A stretch of 30,424 bases of DNA from Aquamicrobium sp. (GCA_014860725.1 JACZJD010000372.1:1-30424); one strand, 5' to 3'. Counted from the first letter of the stretch, positions 1 to 7,775 are shown. The notes: generated by a model not told the origin, from the letters alone. A program made the numbers and translations.

Positions 1-1425
1 CTGCTCAGCGCCGCCGTCCGCAGCGAGAACCATCAGCTCGGCCTCGATCTCGGCTGGCAGAGAATCCCCTATCAGGGCTTCGTCAACCAGTTCATGGACA
101 TGACGGACAACCGTGCCTTCTCGGTCAACGGCAGCTATTCCGGCGATTTTGACTGGGGCACGCTGAGCGGCAGGCTCTACCGCCACGATGTCCGCCACTC
201 GATGGACATCATCGGCAATCCCGGCGCGATGCCGATGGAAACGGACGGCAGCGACACCGGCTACAGCCTGAAGGCGGACATCACGTCCTATGAGGGGCAG
301 CGCATCACGCTTGGTCATGAATATCACCGCTACCGGCTCGACGACTGGTGGCCCCCAGTCGCGGGCTCGATGATGATGGGGCCGGACACGTTCTGGAACA
401 TCAACGACGGCAAGCGCGACCGCGCGGCACTCTACGGCGAGGTCGAGACCGAATGGACGCCCGCGTGGCAGACGCTGTTCGGCGCGCGCTACGAGTTCGT
501 CAGCACGAATACAGGCGATGTCGTCGGCTATAACAACGGCATGATGTACGCGCCCGACGCGGCCGCCTTCAATGCGCTCGACCGCAGGCGCGAGGACCAT
601 AATCTCGACCTGACGGCCACGGCCCGCTACGAGCCGGGCAAATCGCATGCGCTCGAGTTCGGCTTCGCCCGCAAGACGAGATCGCCGAACCTTTACGAGC
701 GCTATGCCTGGTCGACCAACAACATGGCGTCCAGCATGGTCAACTGGACGGGCGACCTCAACGGCTATGTCGGCAACCCGGACCTGAAGCCGGAGGTCGC
801 CCACACCGTCCGCGCGAGCCTCGAATGGCACGATGCCGGGCAGCAGGACTGGCACCTCAAGGCGACGGCCTACTACACGCGCGTCGACGACTATATCGGC
901 GTGCGTTGGGAGCGCGACGTGGTGCGGGCGGGGCGGCCGACGCAGGCGCTGCTGCGCTTCGCCAACCATGACGCCGAGCTCTACGGCTTCGACATCGAGG
1001 GCTCGAAATATCTCGGCTACGCCTATGGCGACTGGAACGCGCGCGCAGCCTTCAGCTATGTGCGCGGCCGCAACCTCGACACGGGCCTGCCGCTCTACAA
1101 CATCATGCCGCCGAACCTGCGCCTGTCGCTCGAGCACGCGCTCGGCGGCTGGACGAGCGCGGTCGAGCTGCAGGCGGTCGCCGACAAGAGCCGCGTCGAT
1201 CCGGTGCGCCTGGAGCAGCGGACGGACGCCTACGCGCTCGTCAACCTCCGCACGAGCTACAGATACGAGAACCTGCGCTTCGACGCCGGCGTCGACAACC
1301 TGTTCGACACGAACCACCATCTGCCGCTCGGCGGCCTGAACGCCGCCGAGCATCGCGCCGGCAACCTCGATCCGGTGCGCGGGCCGGGCCGGTCGTTCAA
1401 TGTCGGCCTGACGGTCGATTTCTGA
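1..1425 (+). CDS. TonB-dependent receptor, OprC/NosA-like (probable copper), 3' part
   Basis: This is the C-terminal 474 residues of an outer-membrane TonB-dependent receptor; the reading frame is open from base 1, so the N-terminus, signal peptide and plug lie outside the window. The visible part alternates short amphipathic strands and loops typical of the beta-barrel. It contains the family-like stretch around NWTGDLNGYVGNPDLKPE and ends in a terminal phenylalanine (LTVDF), as barrel proteins inserted by BAM usually do. Methionine pairs are frequent in the loops (MDM, MPM, MMMG, GMMY, MASSM). Together with the NGYVGN/LKPE region this resembles copper receptors of the OprC/NosA type, but the copper assignment is inference; a siderophore receptor is the alternative. 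No TonB partner or metal-handling gene lies downstream. Confidence 0.9.
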   Translation: MLSAAVRSENHQLGLDLGWQRIPYQGFVNQFMDMTDNRAFSVNGSYSGDFDWGTLSGRLYRHDVRHSMDIIGNPGAMPMETDGSDTGYSLKADITSYEGQRITLGHEYHRYRLDDWWPPVAGSMMMGPDTFWNINDGKRDRAALYGEVETEWTPAWQTLFGARYEFVSTNTGDVVGYNNGMMYAPDAAAFNALDRRREDHNLDLTATARYEPGKSHALEFGFARKTRSPNLYERYAWSTNNMASSMVNWTGDLNGYVGNPDLKPEVAHTVRASLEWHDAGQQDWHLKATAYYTRVDDYIGVRWERDVVRAGRPTQALLRFANHDAELYGFDIEGSKYLGYAYGDWNARAAFSYVRGRNLDTGLPLYNIMPPNLRLSLEHALGGWTSAVELQAVADKSRVDPVRLEQRTDAYALVNLRTSYRYENLRFDAGVDNLFDTNHHLPLGGLNAAEHRAGNLDPVRGPGRSFNVGLTVDF

Positions 1426-1434
1426 GGCGCAATG

Positions 1435-1466
1435 CCGCTCCCCGCCGCGCCCGCGGCGGGGAGCGG
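1435..1466 (+). terminator. Hairpin after the TonB receptor gene
   Basis: A perfect 15-bp inverted repeat (1435-1449 with 1452-1466, two-base loop) begins 10 bases after the receptor stop codon. It has no T-tract on either strand, so it is a strong mRNA 3' hairpin or inefficient terminator rather than a textbook intrinsic terminator. It sits between this gene and the convergent DUF982 gene and could serve both. Confidence 0.55.
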
Positions 1467-1533
1467 ATGCAGGCGGGCTCCTCTTCTTCGCCGGTATGGA
1501 ATGCCTCCGGCGCCGGCCGGGGGCGGGTCTCGT

Positions 1534-1821
1534 TTACTGCCGCGCGTCCTGTTCCGGCATGTCGTAGCCGGGAACCGTGTCGAAGGTCGGCTCCAGCACG
1601 TTCATCAGCCTGGCGAAGACGACGAAAGCCTTGCGCGCGTCTTCCGCCGTCGCCTCGCCGGCATAGACGGCGAGGCACAGCCGCCGGACCTCCTCGCGCA
1701 GCGGTCCGCGCCGCGCCGGCGGCCACTCCTCGAGAAACTCGATGAGGTCCTCCACCGTGCAGAGGTCGCGCGGGCCGCGCGCACCGGTGAACACCGTAAC
1801 CGGCAGATGCAGCTTCGTCAT
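1534..1821 (-). CDS. DUF982 family small protein
   Basis: A 95-residue protein. Its pattern is a short N-terminal strand with 'PVTVFTG' and a 'TVEDLIEFLEEWP' helix, then 'REEVRRLCLAVYAGEATAEDARKAFVVFAR', the layout I associate with DUF982, a family of small proteins abundant in Rhizobiales. The function of the family is unknown. There is no signal peptide or membrane segment, so it should be cytoplasmic. The start ATG at 1821 is preceded on its strand by a GGGAGGAG-like ribosome binding site. It is convergent with the TonB receptor gene and is separated from the upstream minus-strand terminator at 1930-1956, so it probably has its own promoter in 1822-1930. Confidence 0.8.
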   Translation of the reverse strand: MTKLHLPVTVFTGARGPRDLCTVEDLIEFLEEWPPARRGPLREEVRRLCLAVYAGEATAEDARKAFVVFARLMNVLEPTFDTVPGYDMPEQDARQ

Positions 1822-1929
1822 CGTACTCCTCCCAGAGCGGAAACCGCTTCAACGCGCCGCGCGGCTTTTGGTTGCCGGGAGGCACCGCAGCGAAGCCGGC
1901 GCATGCCGATCTGCCGTCGAGGTGGAGAC

Positions 1930-1956
1930 AAAAAAGCCGGGCCGAAACGGCCCGGC
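1930..1956 (-). terminator. Intrinsic terminator, minus strand
   Basis: Bases 1936-1943 and 1949-1956 form a perfect 8-bp G+C stem with a 5-base loop. Read on the minus strand the stem is followed directly by a run of six T (bases 1930-1935 read as A on the plus strand). This is a textbook rho-independent terminator for transcription arriving from above 2029 on the minus strand. It implies that something in 2029-2500 is transcribed leftward. Confidence 0.8.
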
Positions 1957-2028
1957 AGATGAGGGGGAACCCTCCAGAGGGGAACACCGGCCGGCAAAGA
2001 TGGGAGACCCGCCGGCCGATGACCTCAT

Positions 2029-2322
2029 CTATGCCGGTCGCGCCGGCGGCGCGACACGCAAGGAAATCCAAATATCGCCCGATCCGGCGAATTCCATTCT
2101 CCCGTTTCCGGCCGCATCGCCGGGCAAGACAGTAAGAAATTTCTCCTCCGCGGCTTCAAGTTGGAACGGCGTAACTCCACAGGCGCGGGAAAAGCCCGCA
2201 TCTTCCGGGGCAATCAGATCTCCCTGAACAGGACTTGCCACGATGTCGACGTCCATGGCCCGCGCACTGCCTTCAGCCGTTGCGGCAATGACGATGTCCG
2301 CTCTGCCGGACAGCGGCCTCAT
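2029..2322 (-). CDS. Hypothetical protein of about 97 residues (uncertain)
   Basis: A minus-strand frame starting MRPLSGRADIVIAATAEG and ending in a TAG 72 bases before the intrinsic terminator at 1930-1956. I recognise no family. The composition (mixed acidic and hydrophobic, few arginine/proline runs) is more protein-like than the many G+C-driven shadow frames nearby, and local G+C appears lower than in the flanking genes. The frame is open up to 2484, with alternative starts at ATG 2367 (112 residues) and ATG 2484; no convincing ribosome binding site distinguishes them. The main support is the terminator placed just downstream. An untranslated or small regulatory RNA ending at the same terminator is the alternative. 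Confidence 0.35.
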   Translation of the reverse strand: MRPLSGRADIVIAATAEGSARAMDVDIVASPVQGDLIAPEDAGFSRACGVTPFQLEAAEEKFLTVLPGDAAGNGRMEFAGSGDIWISLRVAPPARPA

Positions 2323-2562
2323 GGCAGGCTGCCGTCCGGGTTGCACGATCGAGGCCGCCGCCTCCATCTGACGCGTCCCTGACTTCCCGGGCGCGTATCG
2401 AGACCCGTCCCGCCGCACCTCCTCCCGCGGCAGGACGGGTCGATCCTCCTTCCCCGTTCGAGTACCGGAAATGCCGATCCCCATGCCGAAATACCGTTAC
2501 CCCGATGGCGCCGCCCGGTCGGCGCCCGCCGCGCCGCGGCGTCCCGTCCATGCGAGGCTGCC
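2323..2562. other. Leader region upstream of metN
   Basis: I see no well-supported gene in this stretch. It must contain the metN promoter and any methionine-responsive control, but I could not recognise a SAM-class riboswitch by its conserved core. Its one conspicuous element is the long inverted repeat at 2402-2441. Confidence 0.4.
2402..2441. repeat. Long inverted repeat upstream of metN
   Basis: Nine bases (2402-2410, GACCCGTCC) pair perfectly with 2433-2441. A second short G+C pairing inside the loop extends the hairpin. On the plus strand it is followed by a pyrimidine-rich run (2443-2455) and lies about 120 bases before metN, so it could act as an attenuator or an operator. No function can be assigned from sequence alone. 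Confidence 0.4.
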
Positions 2563-3690
2563 GTGAACATGGCCGTCAGGATCGCGCAGGACGCGCAGCA
2601 CGGGGCATCGCCCGACGAGGCCGGCAAGGCCGCCGCCGGCGACGACGCCCTCGTGCGCATCGAGGCCGTCACCAAGACCTTCCCCGCCAGCCGCAACAGC
2701 GCGGCCGTGACCGCGCTCGACGGCATCGACCTCGTCGCGCCCCGCGGCTCGGTGACGGCGATCATCGGCCGCTCCGGCGCCGGCAAGTCGACCCTGATCC
2801 GGCTGGTCAACGGACTGGAGAAGCCGACCTCCGGCCGCGTGGTGGTCGACGGCGTCGACGTGGCGCAGCTTTCCGAGGCGAAGCTGCGCGGCATCCGCCG
2901 CTCCATCGGCATGATCTTCCAGCACTTCAACCTGCTCTCCTCGCGCACGGTCTTCGACAATGTGGCGCTGCCGCTCGAGATCGCCGGCGTCTCGGGCAAG
3001 GAGATCGCGGCCCGCGTGCTCCCGCTGATCGAGCTCGTCGGCCTCGCCGACAAGCGCGAGCGCTACCCGGCCGAGCTTTCCGGCGGCCAGAAGCAGCGCG
3101 TCGGCATCGCCCGCGCGCTGGCGACCGAGCCGAAGCTCTTGCTCTCCGACGAGGCGACCTCGGCGCTCGACCCGGAGACCACCCGGTCGGTGCTCGAGCT
3201 GCTTTCGCGCATCAACCGCGACCTCGGCCTGACGATCCTGCTCATCACCCACGAGATGGAGGTGGTGAAGCGCATCGCCGACCACGTCGCCGTCATCGAC
3301 GGCGGCCAGATCGTCGAGCGCGGCTCCACCTTCGACATCTTCAGCGGCCCGAAGCACGAGACGACAAGGGCGCTGCTTTCGGGCGTCGCGGGCATGGCGC
3401 TGCCCGACCACGTCGCGGCGCGGCTGACGCCGGAACCGACGCCGTCGGGCCAGACGGTGCTGCGCATCGTCTTCACCGGGCCGCATGCCACCGATCCGGT
3501 GCTGTCGCGCCTTGCCGGGGAGCTCGGGCTCGAGCTCAACATCCTCGGCGGCGCCGTGGACGAGATCGCGGGCCGCCCCTTCGGCACGCTGGTCGTTTCC
3601 TTTCCCGCCGACGAGGCGCGCCTGGCGCAGGTGCGCGGCTTCCTCGCCGAGCGCGGCCTTTCGACGGAGGTGCTCGGCCATGTCGCCTGA
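2563..3690 (+). CDS. metN: Methionine ABC transporter ATP-binding protein
   Basis: MetN is the ATPase of the MetNIQ high-affinity methionine importer. The 375-residue product has a Walker A motif (GRSGAGKS, residues 69-76), the ABC signature LSGGQ (172-176), Walker B with Asp196/Glu197 ([13 protein letters not shown]), and an H-loop in 'LLITHEM'. The last roughly 80 residues form a NIL domain, the C-terminal regulatory domain that binds methionine and causes trans-inhibition in the family. The start is GTG at 2563, with an in-frame ATG two codons on (2569); GAGG at 2554-2557 is the ribosome binding site and does not separate the two clearly. It overlaps metI by 11 bases, so the two are translationally coupled. 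Confidence 0.95.
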   Translation: MNMAVRIAQDAQHGASPDEAGKAAAGDDALVRIEAVTKTFPASRNSAAVTALDGIDLVAPRGSVTAIIGRSGAGKSTLIRLVNGLEKPTSGRVVVDGVDVAQLSEAKLRGIRRSIGMIFQHFNLLSSRTVFDNVALPLEIAGVSGKEIAARVLPLIELVGLADKRERYPAELSGGQKQRVGIARALATEPKLLLSDEATSALDPETTRSVLELLSRINRDLGLTILLITHEMEVVKRIADHVAVIDGGQIVERGSTFDIFSGPKHETTRALLSGVAGMALPDHVAARLTPEPTPSGQTVLRIVFTGPHATDPVLSRLAGELGLELNILGGAVDEIAGRPFGTLVVSFPADEARLAQVRGFLAERGLSTEVLGHVA

Positions 3691-4345
3691 AATCCTGTGG
3701 CTCATCGTCCGCGCCACCGGCCAGACCCTGCACATGGTCGCGGTCGCCGTCGTCATCGGCTCGGCGCTCGGCATTCCGCTCGGCGTGTTCCTCGCCACCA
3801 GCGGCAAGGGCGAGCTGTTTTCCGCGCCGCTCGCCAACCGCGTCCTGGGCGCGGTGGTCAACGCCACGCGCTCGACGCCGTTCATCATCCTCGTCGTCGC
3901 CATCATCCCGTTCACGCGGCTCGTCGCCGGCACCTCGATCGGCACCAACGCGGCCATCGTGCCGCTGACCATCGCGACCATCCCCTTCGTGGCGCGGCTG
4001 GTGGAAGCCGCCATCCGCGAGGTCGATCCCGGCCTCGTCGAGACGGCGCGCGCCATGGGCGCGACGCCGCTCCAGATCGTCTGGAAGGTGCTGCTCGCCG
4101 AGGCGCGCCCCGGCATCACGCTGGCGCTGACGCTCACCGTCGTCAGCCTCATCGGCTATTCGGCCATGGTCGGCGCCGTCGGCGGCGGCGGGCTCGGCGA
4201 TCTCGGCATCCGCTACGGCTACCAGCGCTTCATGCCCGACGTGATGGCCATCGTGGTGGTGGTGCTGATCGTTCTCGTCCAGCTCGTCCAGTCGGCCGGC
4301 GACCGGCTCGCGCGGCGCTTCGACAAGCGCATCCGGCCGCGCTGA
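3680..4345 (+). CDS. metI: Methionine ABC transporter permease
   Basis: This 221-residue inner-membrane permease pairs with MetN. Hydrophobic segments run along its length (near residues 15-40, 50-80, 85-110, 145-170 and 190-212). The cytoplasmic coupling loop with the EAA-type signature is clear: [31 protein letters not shown], with Gly at the expected place. The start ATG at 3680 lies inside the end of metN and has a strong ribosome binding site (GGAGG within 3663-3670). The length matches usual MetI proteins (about 217-222 residues). metQ follows after 41 bases in the same operon. Confidence 0.95.
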   Translation: MSPEILWLIVRATGQTLHMVAVAVVIGSALGIPLGVFLATSGKGELFSAPLANRVLGAVVNATRSTPFIILVVAIIPFTRLVAGTSIGTNAAIVPLTIATIPFVARLVEAAIREVDPGLVETARAMGATPLQIVWKVLLAEARPGITLALTLTVVSLIGYSAMVGAVGGGGLGDLGIRYGYQRFMPDVMAIVVVVLIVLVQLVQSAGDRLARRFDKRIRPR

Positions 4346-4386
4346 TCCCCTCTTCTCTCCCAAGCAGAAAACAGGAGCATCCTGAA

Positions 4387-5169
4387 ATGATCACCAGACT
4401 CACCCTTGCCGCCGGCCTCGCATTGGCGCTGCTCGCCGGCACCGCCTCGGCCGAAGCCATCAAGGTCGGCGTCACGCCCGGCCCGCATGCCCAGATCCTC
4501 GAGAAGGTGAAGGAGATCGCCGCCAGGGACGGGCTCGACATCGAGATCCTCGAATTCTCGGACTACGTCGTGCCCAACCAGGCGCTGAACGACGGCGAGC
4601 TCAACGCCAACTCGTTCCAGCACAAGCCCTATCTCGACAACCAGATCGCCGACCGCGGCTTCGATCTGGTCGACGTCGCCTACACGGTCAACTTCCCGCT
4701 CGGCATCTACTCGAAGAAGCACAAGAGCTTCGACGAGCTGCCGGAAGGCGCCACCGTCGGCATCCCCAACGACCCGACCAATGGCGGGCGCGCCCTGCTG
4801 GTGATCGCCGATCACGGCTACATCAAGTTGAACGCGGAGAAGGGCCTGCGGGTCACGGTCGCCGACATTACCGAGAACCCGAAGAAGCTCAACTTCATCG
4901 AGCTCGACGCGGCACAGCTCCCGCGCTCGCTGGACGACACCGACGCCTCGGCCGTCAACTCGAACTACGCGCTCGAGGCGGGCCTGAACCCGGCGACCGA
5001 CCCGATCCTGACCGAGGGCGCCAAGGCCCCCTACATCAACCTGATCGCGGTGCGCAGCGCCGACAGGGACGCGCCCTGGGTGAAGCAGCTCGTCGATACC
5101 TACCACACCGACGAGGTGAAGCAGTTCGTGGTCGACACCTTCAAGGGCGCGGTCGTCCCGGCCTGGTAG
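4387..5169 (+). CDS. metQ: Methionine ABC transporter substrate-binding protein
   Basis: A 260-residue periplasmic binding protein of the NlpA/MetQ family that delivers methionine to MetNI. It has an N-terminal signal peptide (ITRLTLAAGLALALLAGTASA, cleavage before EAIKVG). Typical family stretches follow: 'IKVGVTPGPHAQIL', 'LNANSFQHKPYLD', 'GIYSKKHKSFDELP' and 'IPNDPTNGGRALL'. Unlike enterobacterial MetQ there is no lipobox cysteine, so the protein should be soluble in the periplasm. The start has a ribosome binding site (AGGAGCATCCTGAA) and lies 41 bases after metI. A strong hairpin follows at 5198-5225, closing the operon. Confidence 0.94.
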   Translation: MITRLTLAAGLALALLAGTASAEAIKVGVTPGPHAQILEKVKEIAARDGLDIEILEFSDYVVPNQALNDGELNANSFQHKPYLDNQIADRGFDLVDVAYTVNFPLGIYSKKHKSFDELPEGATVGIPNDPTNGGRALLVIADHGYIKLNAEKGLRVTVADITENPKKLNFIELDAAQLPRSLDDTDASAVNSNYALEAGLNPATDPILTEGAKAPYINLIAVRSADRDAPWVKQLVDTYHTDEVKQFVVDTFKGAVVPAW

Positions 5170-5197
5170 GACCGGCGACACCGACAGCGCGAGAAAG

Positions 5198-5225
5198 GAA
5201 GCCGGCGGCCCGCACCGCCGGCTTC
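5198..5225. terminator. Bidirectional hairpin between metQ and the TetR1 gene
   Basis: A perfect 11-bp stem (5198-5208 with 5215-5225, 6-base loop) starts 29 bases after the metQ stop. On the minus strand it is followed by CTTTCTC, and on the plus strand by only two T. It lies between two convergent genes and probably ends both transcripts. Confidence 0.65.
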
Positions 5226-5281
5226 GACGTTGCCGGAACGGCAAGGGCGATCGCAGAGCGCCCGGGTTCCGCCTGGCCGAT

Positions 5282-5935
5282 CTATTCGACCTGCCCGGCC
5301 GAAGTCTCCGCCATCAGGGAGCGCAGAAGCGTTTCCGACATCTCGTCGGCCCAGGCGCGGTCGTCCGTCATCTCCGGCCCTCCGAGGCCCATCCGCAGGA
5401 AGGTCGGCCTCGCGACAAGCCCGTAGGACAGGGTCCCGAGCATCTGGACGACGAGGGCCATCGGCGAGCCGCGCGACACCAGCCCGTGCTTCTGCGCGTG
5501 CTCGATTTCGCCGAGCAGGGTCTCCACGACGCCCGCGAGCGGCAGATAATCGGCGGTCTCGACCCTGCCGACATTGTCGATTAGCTCGCGCACGATGAGC
5601 CTGATCGCCGCCGGGCGGCGAAAGGTCCATTCCACCTGCGTCAGCACCACCGCGCGCAGCCGGCGTTCCGGATCGGACAGCCCGTCGAGCGCTTCCGTCA
5701 TCAGCCCGGTGATCTCCTCGCCGATCCAGCGCAGCACGGCGAGATAGAGCGCCGCCTTGGTCGGGAAATGGTGGATCAGGCCCGGATTGCTCAGCCCCGC
5801 GGCCCGGGCGATGGAATTCAGCGACGCGCCATGGAACCCCTGCGACGCGAAGGCCTGCTCCGCAGCGCCGAGAATCCGGCTGCGCGGGTCGCCCGGCGCG
5901 GAGGGCTTGTGCTTGTCGGGGGGAACGCTCGGCAT
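5282..5935 (-). CDS. TetR/AcrR family regulator (TetR1)
   Basis: A 217-residue regulator. Residues about 15-65 form the TetR DNA-binding domain ('SRILGAAEQAFASQGFHGASLNSIARAAGLSNPGLIHHFPTKAALYLAVL'). The rest is a helical ligand-binding and dimerisation domain that names no ligand. The start chosen is ATG 5935, 20 codons before the first TetR helix; the frame is open much further upstream, but that extension is arginine/glycine-rich shadow sequence lying in the divergent gene. It is divergent from the crotonase gene at 6140, and two palindromes lie in the gap (5945-5957 and 6095-6112). It is therefore probably a local repressor of ECH1 and itself, relieved by an acyl-CoA or related ligand (inference). 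Confidence 0.88.
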   Translation of the reverse strand: MPSVPPDKHKPSAPGDPRSRILGAAEQAFASQGFHGASLNSIARAAGLSNPGLIHHFPTKAALYLAVLRWIGEEITGLMTEALDGLSDPERRLRAVVLTQVEWTFRRPAAIRLIVRELIDNVGRVETADYLPLAGVVETLLGEIEHAQKHGLVSRGSPMALVVQMLGTLSYGLVARPTFLRMGLGGPEMTDDRAWADEMSETLLRSLMAETSAGQVE

Positions 5936-5944
5936 GCCGGCATT

Positions 5945-5957
5945 TGTCTGCGAGACA
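5945..5957. promoter_or_regulatory. Short palindrome before the TetR1 gene
   Basis: TGTCT-GCG-AGACA is a perfect 13-bp palindrome located 10 bases upstream of the TetR1 start codon. Its position would suit autoregulation, but it does not match the 18-bp palindrome at 6095-6112, so it may bind another factor or be chance. Confidence 0.3.
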
Positions 5958-6059
5958 GGTGGGGACGTCAAGGCGAAGCCCCGGATGCCCGTGGCCGACG
6001 CACGCAAGCGGCGTTCCGGCCGGGCCGGTGCCTGCGCTGTACCTGAATCGGCTGCATGC

Positions 6060-6088
6060 TTGCATCGGTCGCCAAGAAGCGGCAATAT
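6060..6088 (+). promoter_or_regulatory. Possible sigma70-type promoter of ECH1
   Basis: TTGCAT (6060-6065) and CAATAT (6083-6088) are separated by 17 bases. Each matches only three of six consensus positions. The predicted start point falls at about 6095, exactly at the operator candidate, which is the main reason to list it. Confidence 0.3.
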
Positions 6089-6094
6089 GCACAG

Positions 6095-6112
6095 ACCGAC
6101 CAATCGGTCGGT
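6095..6112. promoter_or_regulatory. 18-bp operator candidate for TetR1
   Basis: ACCGACC-AATC-GGTCGGT is a perfect inverted repeat with 7-bp arms and a 4-bp spacer, ending 27 bases before the ECH1 start codon. The arm length and position are typical of TetR-family operators, and the divergent TetR1 gene is the obvious partner (inference). Confidence 0.7.
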
Positions 6113-6139
6113 ACGGGGAAAACGCCGGGAGACGAGATC

Positions 6140-7033
6140 ATGGCCTACGAGACGATTGCCTATTCGGTCGAAGGACCGATCGCCACCATCACCCTGAACA
6201 GGCCGGAGCACCTGAACACGATCGTGCCGCCGATGCCGGACGAGATCGAGGCGGCGATGGCCGCCGCGACGGGCGACCCGCTGGTGAAGGTCGTCATCCT
6301 CCGCGGCGCCGGGCGTTCGTTCTGCGGCGGCTTCCATTTCGGCGGGGGATTCCATCATTGGGATTCCGCCATCACCACGGACGGCAAGTGGGACGCCGGC
6401 AAGGACTTCGCCTTCGCCACGACGCCCTCGCAGTCGCCGACGCAGAAGTTCATGAGCATCTGGCGCTCGTCCAAGCCCGTCATCGCCCAGGTGCACGGCT
6501 GGTGCGTCGGCGGCGGCAGCGACTACGCGCTTTGCGCCGACATCGTGATCGCGAGCGAGGACGCCCGCATCGGCACCCCTTATTCCCGCATGTGGGGCGC
6601 GTATCTGAGCGGCATGTGGATCTACCGGCTGGGCCTGACCAAGGCCAAGGAATACGCACTGACCGGTCGTCCCCTGTCCGGCCGGCAGGCGGCGGATGTC
6701 GGGCTGATCAACAGGGCCGTCCCCTTCGCCGACCTCGAGGCGACCGTCCTGGAGACGGCCCGGCAGCTCGCGACCATCCCCCTGTCGCAGCTTTCCGCCA
6801 TGAAGCTGATCGTCAACCAGGCCTACGAGAACATGGGCCTGGCCTCGACCCAGACCCTCGGCCCCATCCTCGACGGCCTGATGCGCAACACGCCCGAAGC
6901 GCTCGATTTCATCGAGCTCGCGGGCAGGGAGGGCGTGCGGGCCGCGATCACGCAGCGGGACCAGGCGTTCGGCGACTACAGCCAGGCGCCCAAGGACGAG
7001 CAGCCCGACCCCGACCACGTGATCACGATCTAG
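6140..7033 (+). CDS. Crotonase/enoyl-CoA hydratase family protein (ECH1)
   Basis: A 297-residue crotonase-fold protein acting on a CoA thioester. The oxyanion-hole regions are visible (RGAGRSFCGGFHFGG and HGWCVGGGSDYALCADIVIASEDARIG). The two catalytic glutamates of classical enoyl-CoA hydratase are not kept: the first is Asp128 (GGGSD), and no Glu occurs in the later 'IGTPYSRMWGAY' region. The reaction may therefore be hydrolysis, isomerisation or C-C cleavage rather than hydration. A 'FHWDS'-like insertion at about residues 70-95 enlarges the N-terminal half. The start ATG 6140 has GGGAG at 6128-6132. It is divergent from TetR1 and is related to ECH2 at 7776 (shared GGSD, MSxWRxSKP and VNQxxxNMGL motifs), probably as an old duplicate. 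Confidence 0.9.
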   Translation: MAYETIAYSVEGPIATITLNRPEHLNTIVPPMPDEIEAAMAAATGDPLVKVVILRGAGRSFCGGFHFGGGFHHWDSAITTDGKWDAGKDFAFATTPSQSPTQKFMSIWRSSKPVIAQVHGWCVGGGSDYALCADIVIASEDARIGTPYSRMWGAYLSGMWIYRLGLTKAKEYALTGRPLSGRQAADVGLINRAVPFADLEATVLETARQLATIPLSQLSAMKLIVNQAYENMGLASTQTLGPILDGLMRNTPEALDFIELAGREGVRAAITQRDQAFGDYSQAPKDEQPDPDHVITI

Positions 7034-7057
7034 CCACCCCGCCTCCGCTTTCCCTCG

Positions 7058-7696
7058 TCACCGGCGACGGGCGGCCCCTGCCTCCGAATCCCCCTCGAGC
7101 ATGGGGCGCATGGCTGCCGTCCACGCGGCGATGAGGCGGTCGCGGCGCTGCGGCGAGGTGCGGATGTTTTCCGAGATGGCCAGCCCGCGGATGAAGTGGA
7201 GCGTGAGCGAGATCGCCTCGTCATAGGCCTCCGAACCCGACCACCGTCCGAAGAGCTCGGAATAGACGCGGTCGAGATCGCGGCGGGCTGCGCGCTCCGC
7301 GGCGATCACCGCCTGCCTCAGCGTCTCGTCCGTCCGCGCCACGGCCCAAAGCTCGAGCTCCGCGAGGGCGGCGGGCTGGCTGGCGGCAAATGCGACGGCC
7401 CGGATCGCCCCCTCCAGCGGGTCCCCGGCTTCGTGCAGGCCGAGCCGCGAAAGCGCGACGGCCTTCTCGTTGCGCGCCACCAGCTCGGCCACGCTCGCCG
7501 CCAGCAGCACGGCATGGTTCGGAAAATGATGCAGCAGCGCGCCGCGGCTTACCCCGGCCCGATGCTGCACCGCGAGCGTGGTCGTGCCGGCGACGCCAAG
7601 CTCGATCAGGCACTCGACCGCCGCATCGAGCAGCCTCCTGCGGGTCGCGGCCCCGTCGTGCCTCGCGCTTTCACGGGAGCGTCGCTTGGACGGCAT
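7058..7696 (-). CDS. TetR family regulator (TetR2)
   Basis: A 212-residue TetR regulator. The DNA-binding domain lies at about residues 18-65 ('[51 protein letters not shown]'), followed by an alanine-rich helical effector domain. The start ATG 7696 has an excellent ribosome binding site (GGAGGAGA) right before it; longer versions of the frame are not supported. It is convergent with ECH1 (24-base gap) and divergent from ECH2, with two 18-bp operator candidates and overlapping promoters between. It very probably represses ECH2 and itself; the ligand is unknown. Confidence 0.9.
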   Translation of the reverse strand: MPSKRRSRESARHDGAATRRRLLDAAVECLIELGVAGTTTLAVQHRAGVSRGALLHHFPNHAVLLAASVAELVARNEKAVALSRLGLHEAGDPLEGAIRAVAFAASQPAALAELELWAVARTDETLRQAVIAAERAARRDLDRVYSELFGRWSGSEAYDEAISLTLHFIRGLAISENIRTSPQRRDRLIAAWTAAMRPMLEGDSEAGAARRR

Positions 7697-7708
7697 TCTC
7701 TCCTCCGG

Positions 7709-7726
7709 ACAGTCAGCGTTGACTGT
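7709..7726. promoter_or_regulatory. Operator A for TetR2
   Basis: ACAGTCA-GCGT-TGACTGT is a perfect 7-4-7 inverted repeat. It covers the plus-strand -35 element TTGACT (7719-7724) and nearly all of the minus-strand -10 element TACAGT (7727-7722). A bound repressor would block both divergent promoters. Confidence 0.75.
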
Positions 7727-7746
7727 ACCATGGAGGCTGATACGGT
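7719..7746 (+). promoter_or_regulatory. Candidate promoter of ECH2
   Basis: TTGACT (7719-7724, five of six consensus positions) is followed after 16 bases by TACGGT (7741-7746, weak). The predicted start near 7753 gives a leader of about 23 bases that includes the ribosome binding site GGAGGAG at 7766-7772. Confidence 0.45.
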
Positions 7747-7749
7747 CAA
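7722..7749 (-). promoter_or_regulatory. Candidate promoter of the TetR2 gene
   Basis: On the minus strand TTGACC (7749-7744, five of six) is followed after 16 bases by TACAGT (7727-7722, four of six). It overlaps the ECH2 promoter almost completely, and both are covered by operators A and B. Confidence 0.5.
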
Positions 7750-7759
7750 TGCTGACTGT
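7742..7759. promoter_or_regulatory. Operator B for TetR2
   Basis: ACGGTCA-ATGC-TGACTGT is the same inverted repeat as operator A with one arm mismatch. The centres of the two are 33 bp apart, about three helical turns, so two dimers could bind on one face of the DNA. Confidence 0.7.
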
Positions 7760-7775
7760 CACACCGGAGGAGACC

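Noticed and set aside
2442..2562. Possible SAM-II-type riboswitch before metN
   Set aside because: I searched by eye for the conserved pseudoknot core and did not find it.
5936..7018. Extension of the TetR1 gene far upstream on the minus strand
   Set aside because: The TetR domain begins normally about 15 residues after ATG 5935, and the extension is antisense to ECH1.
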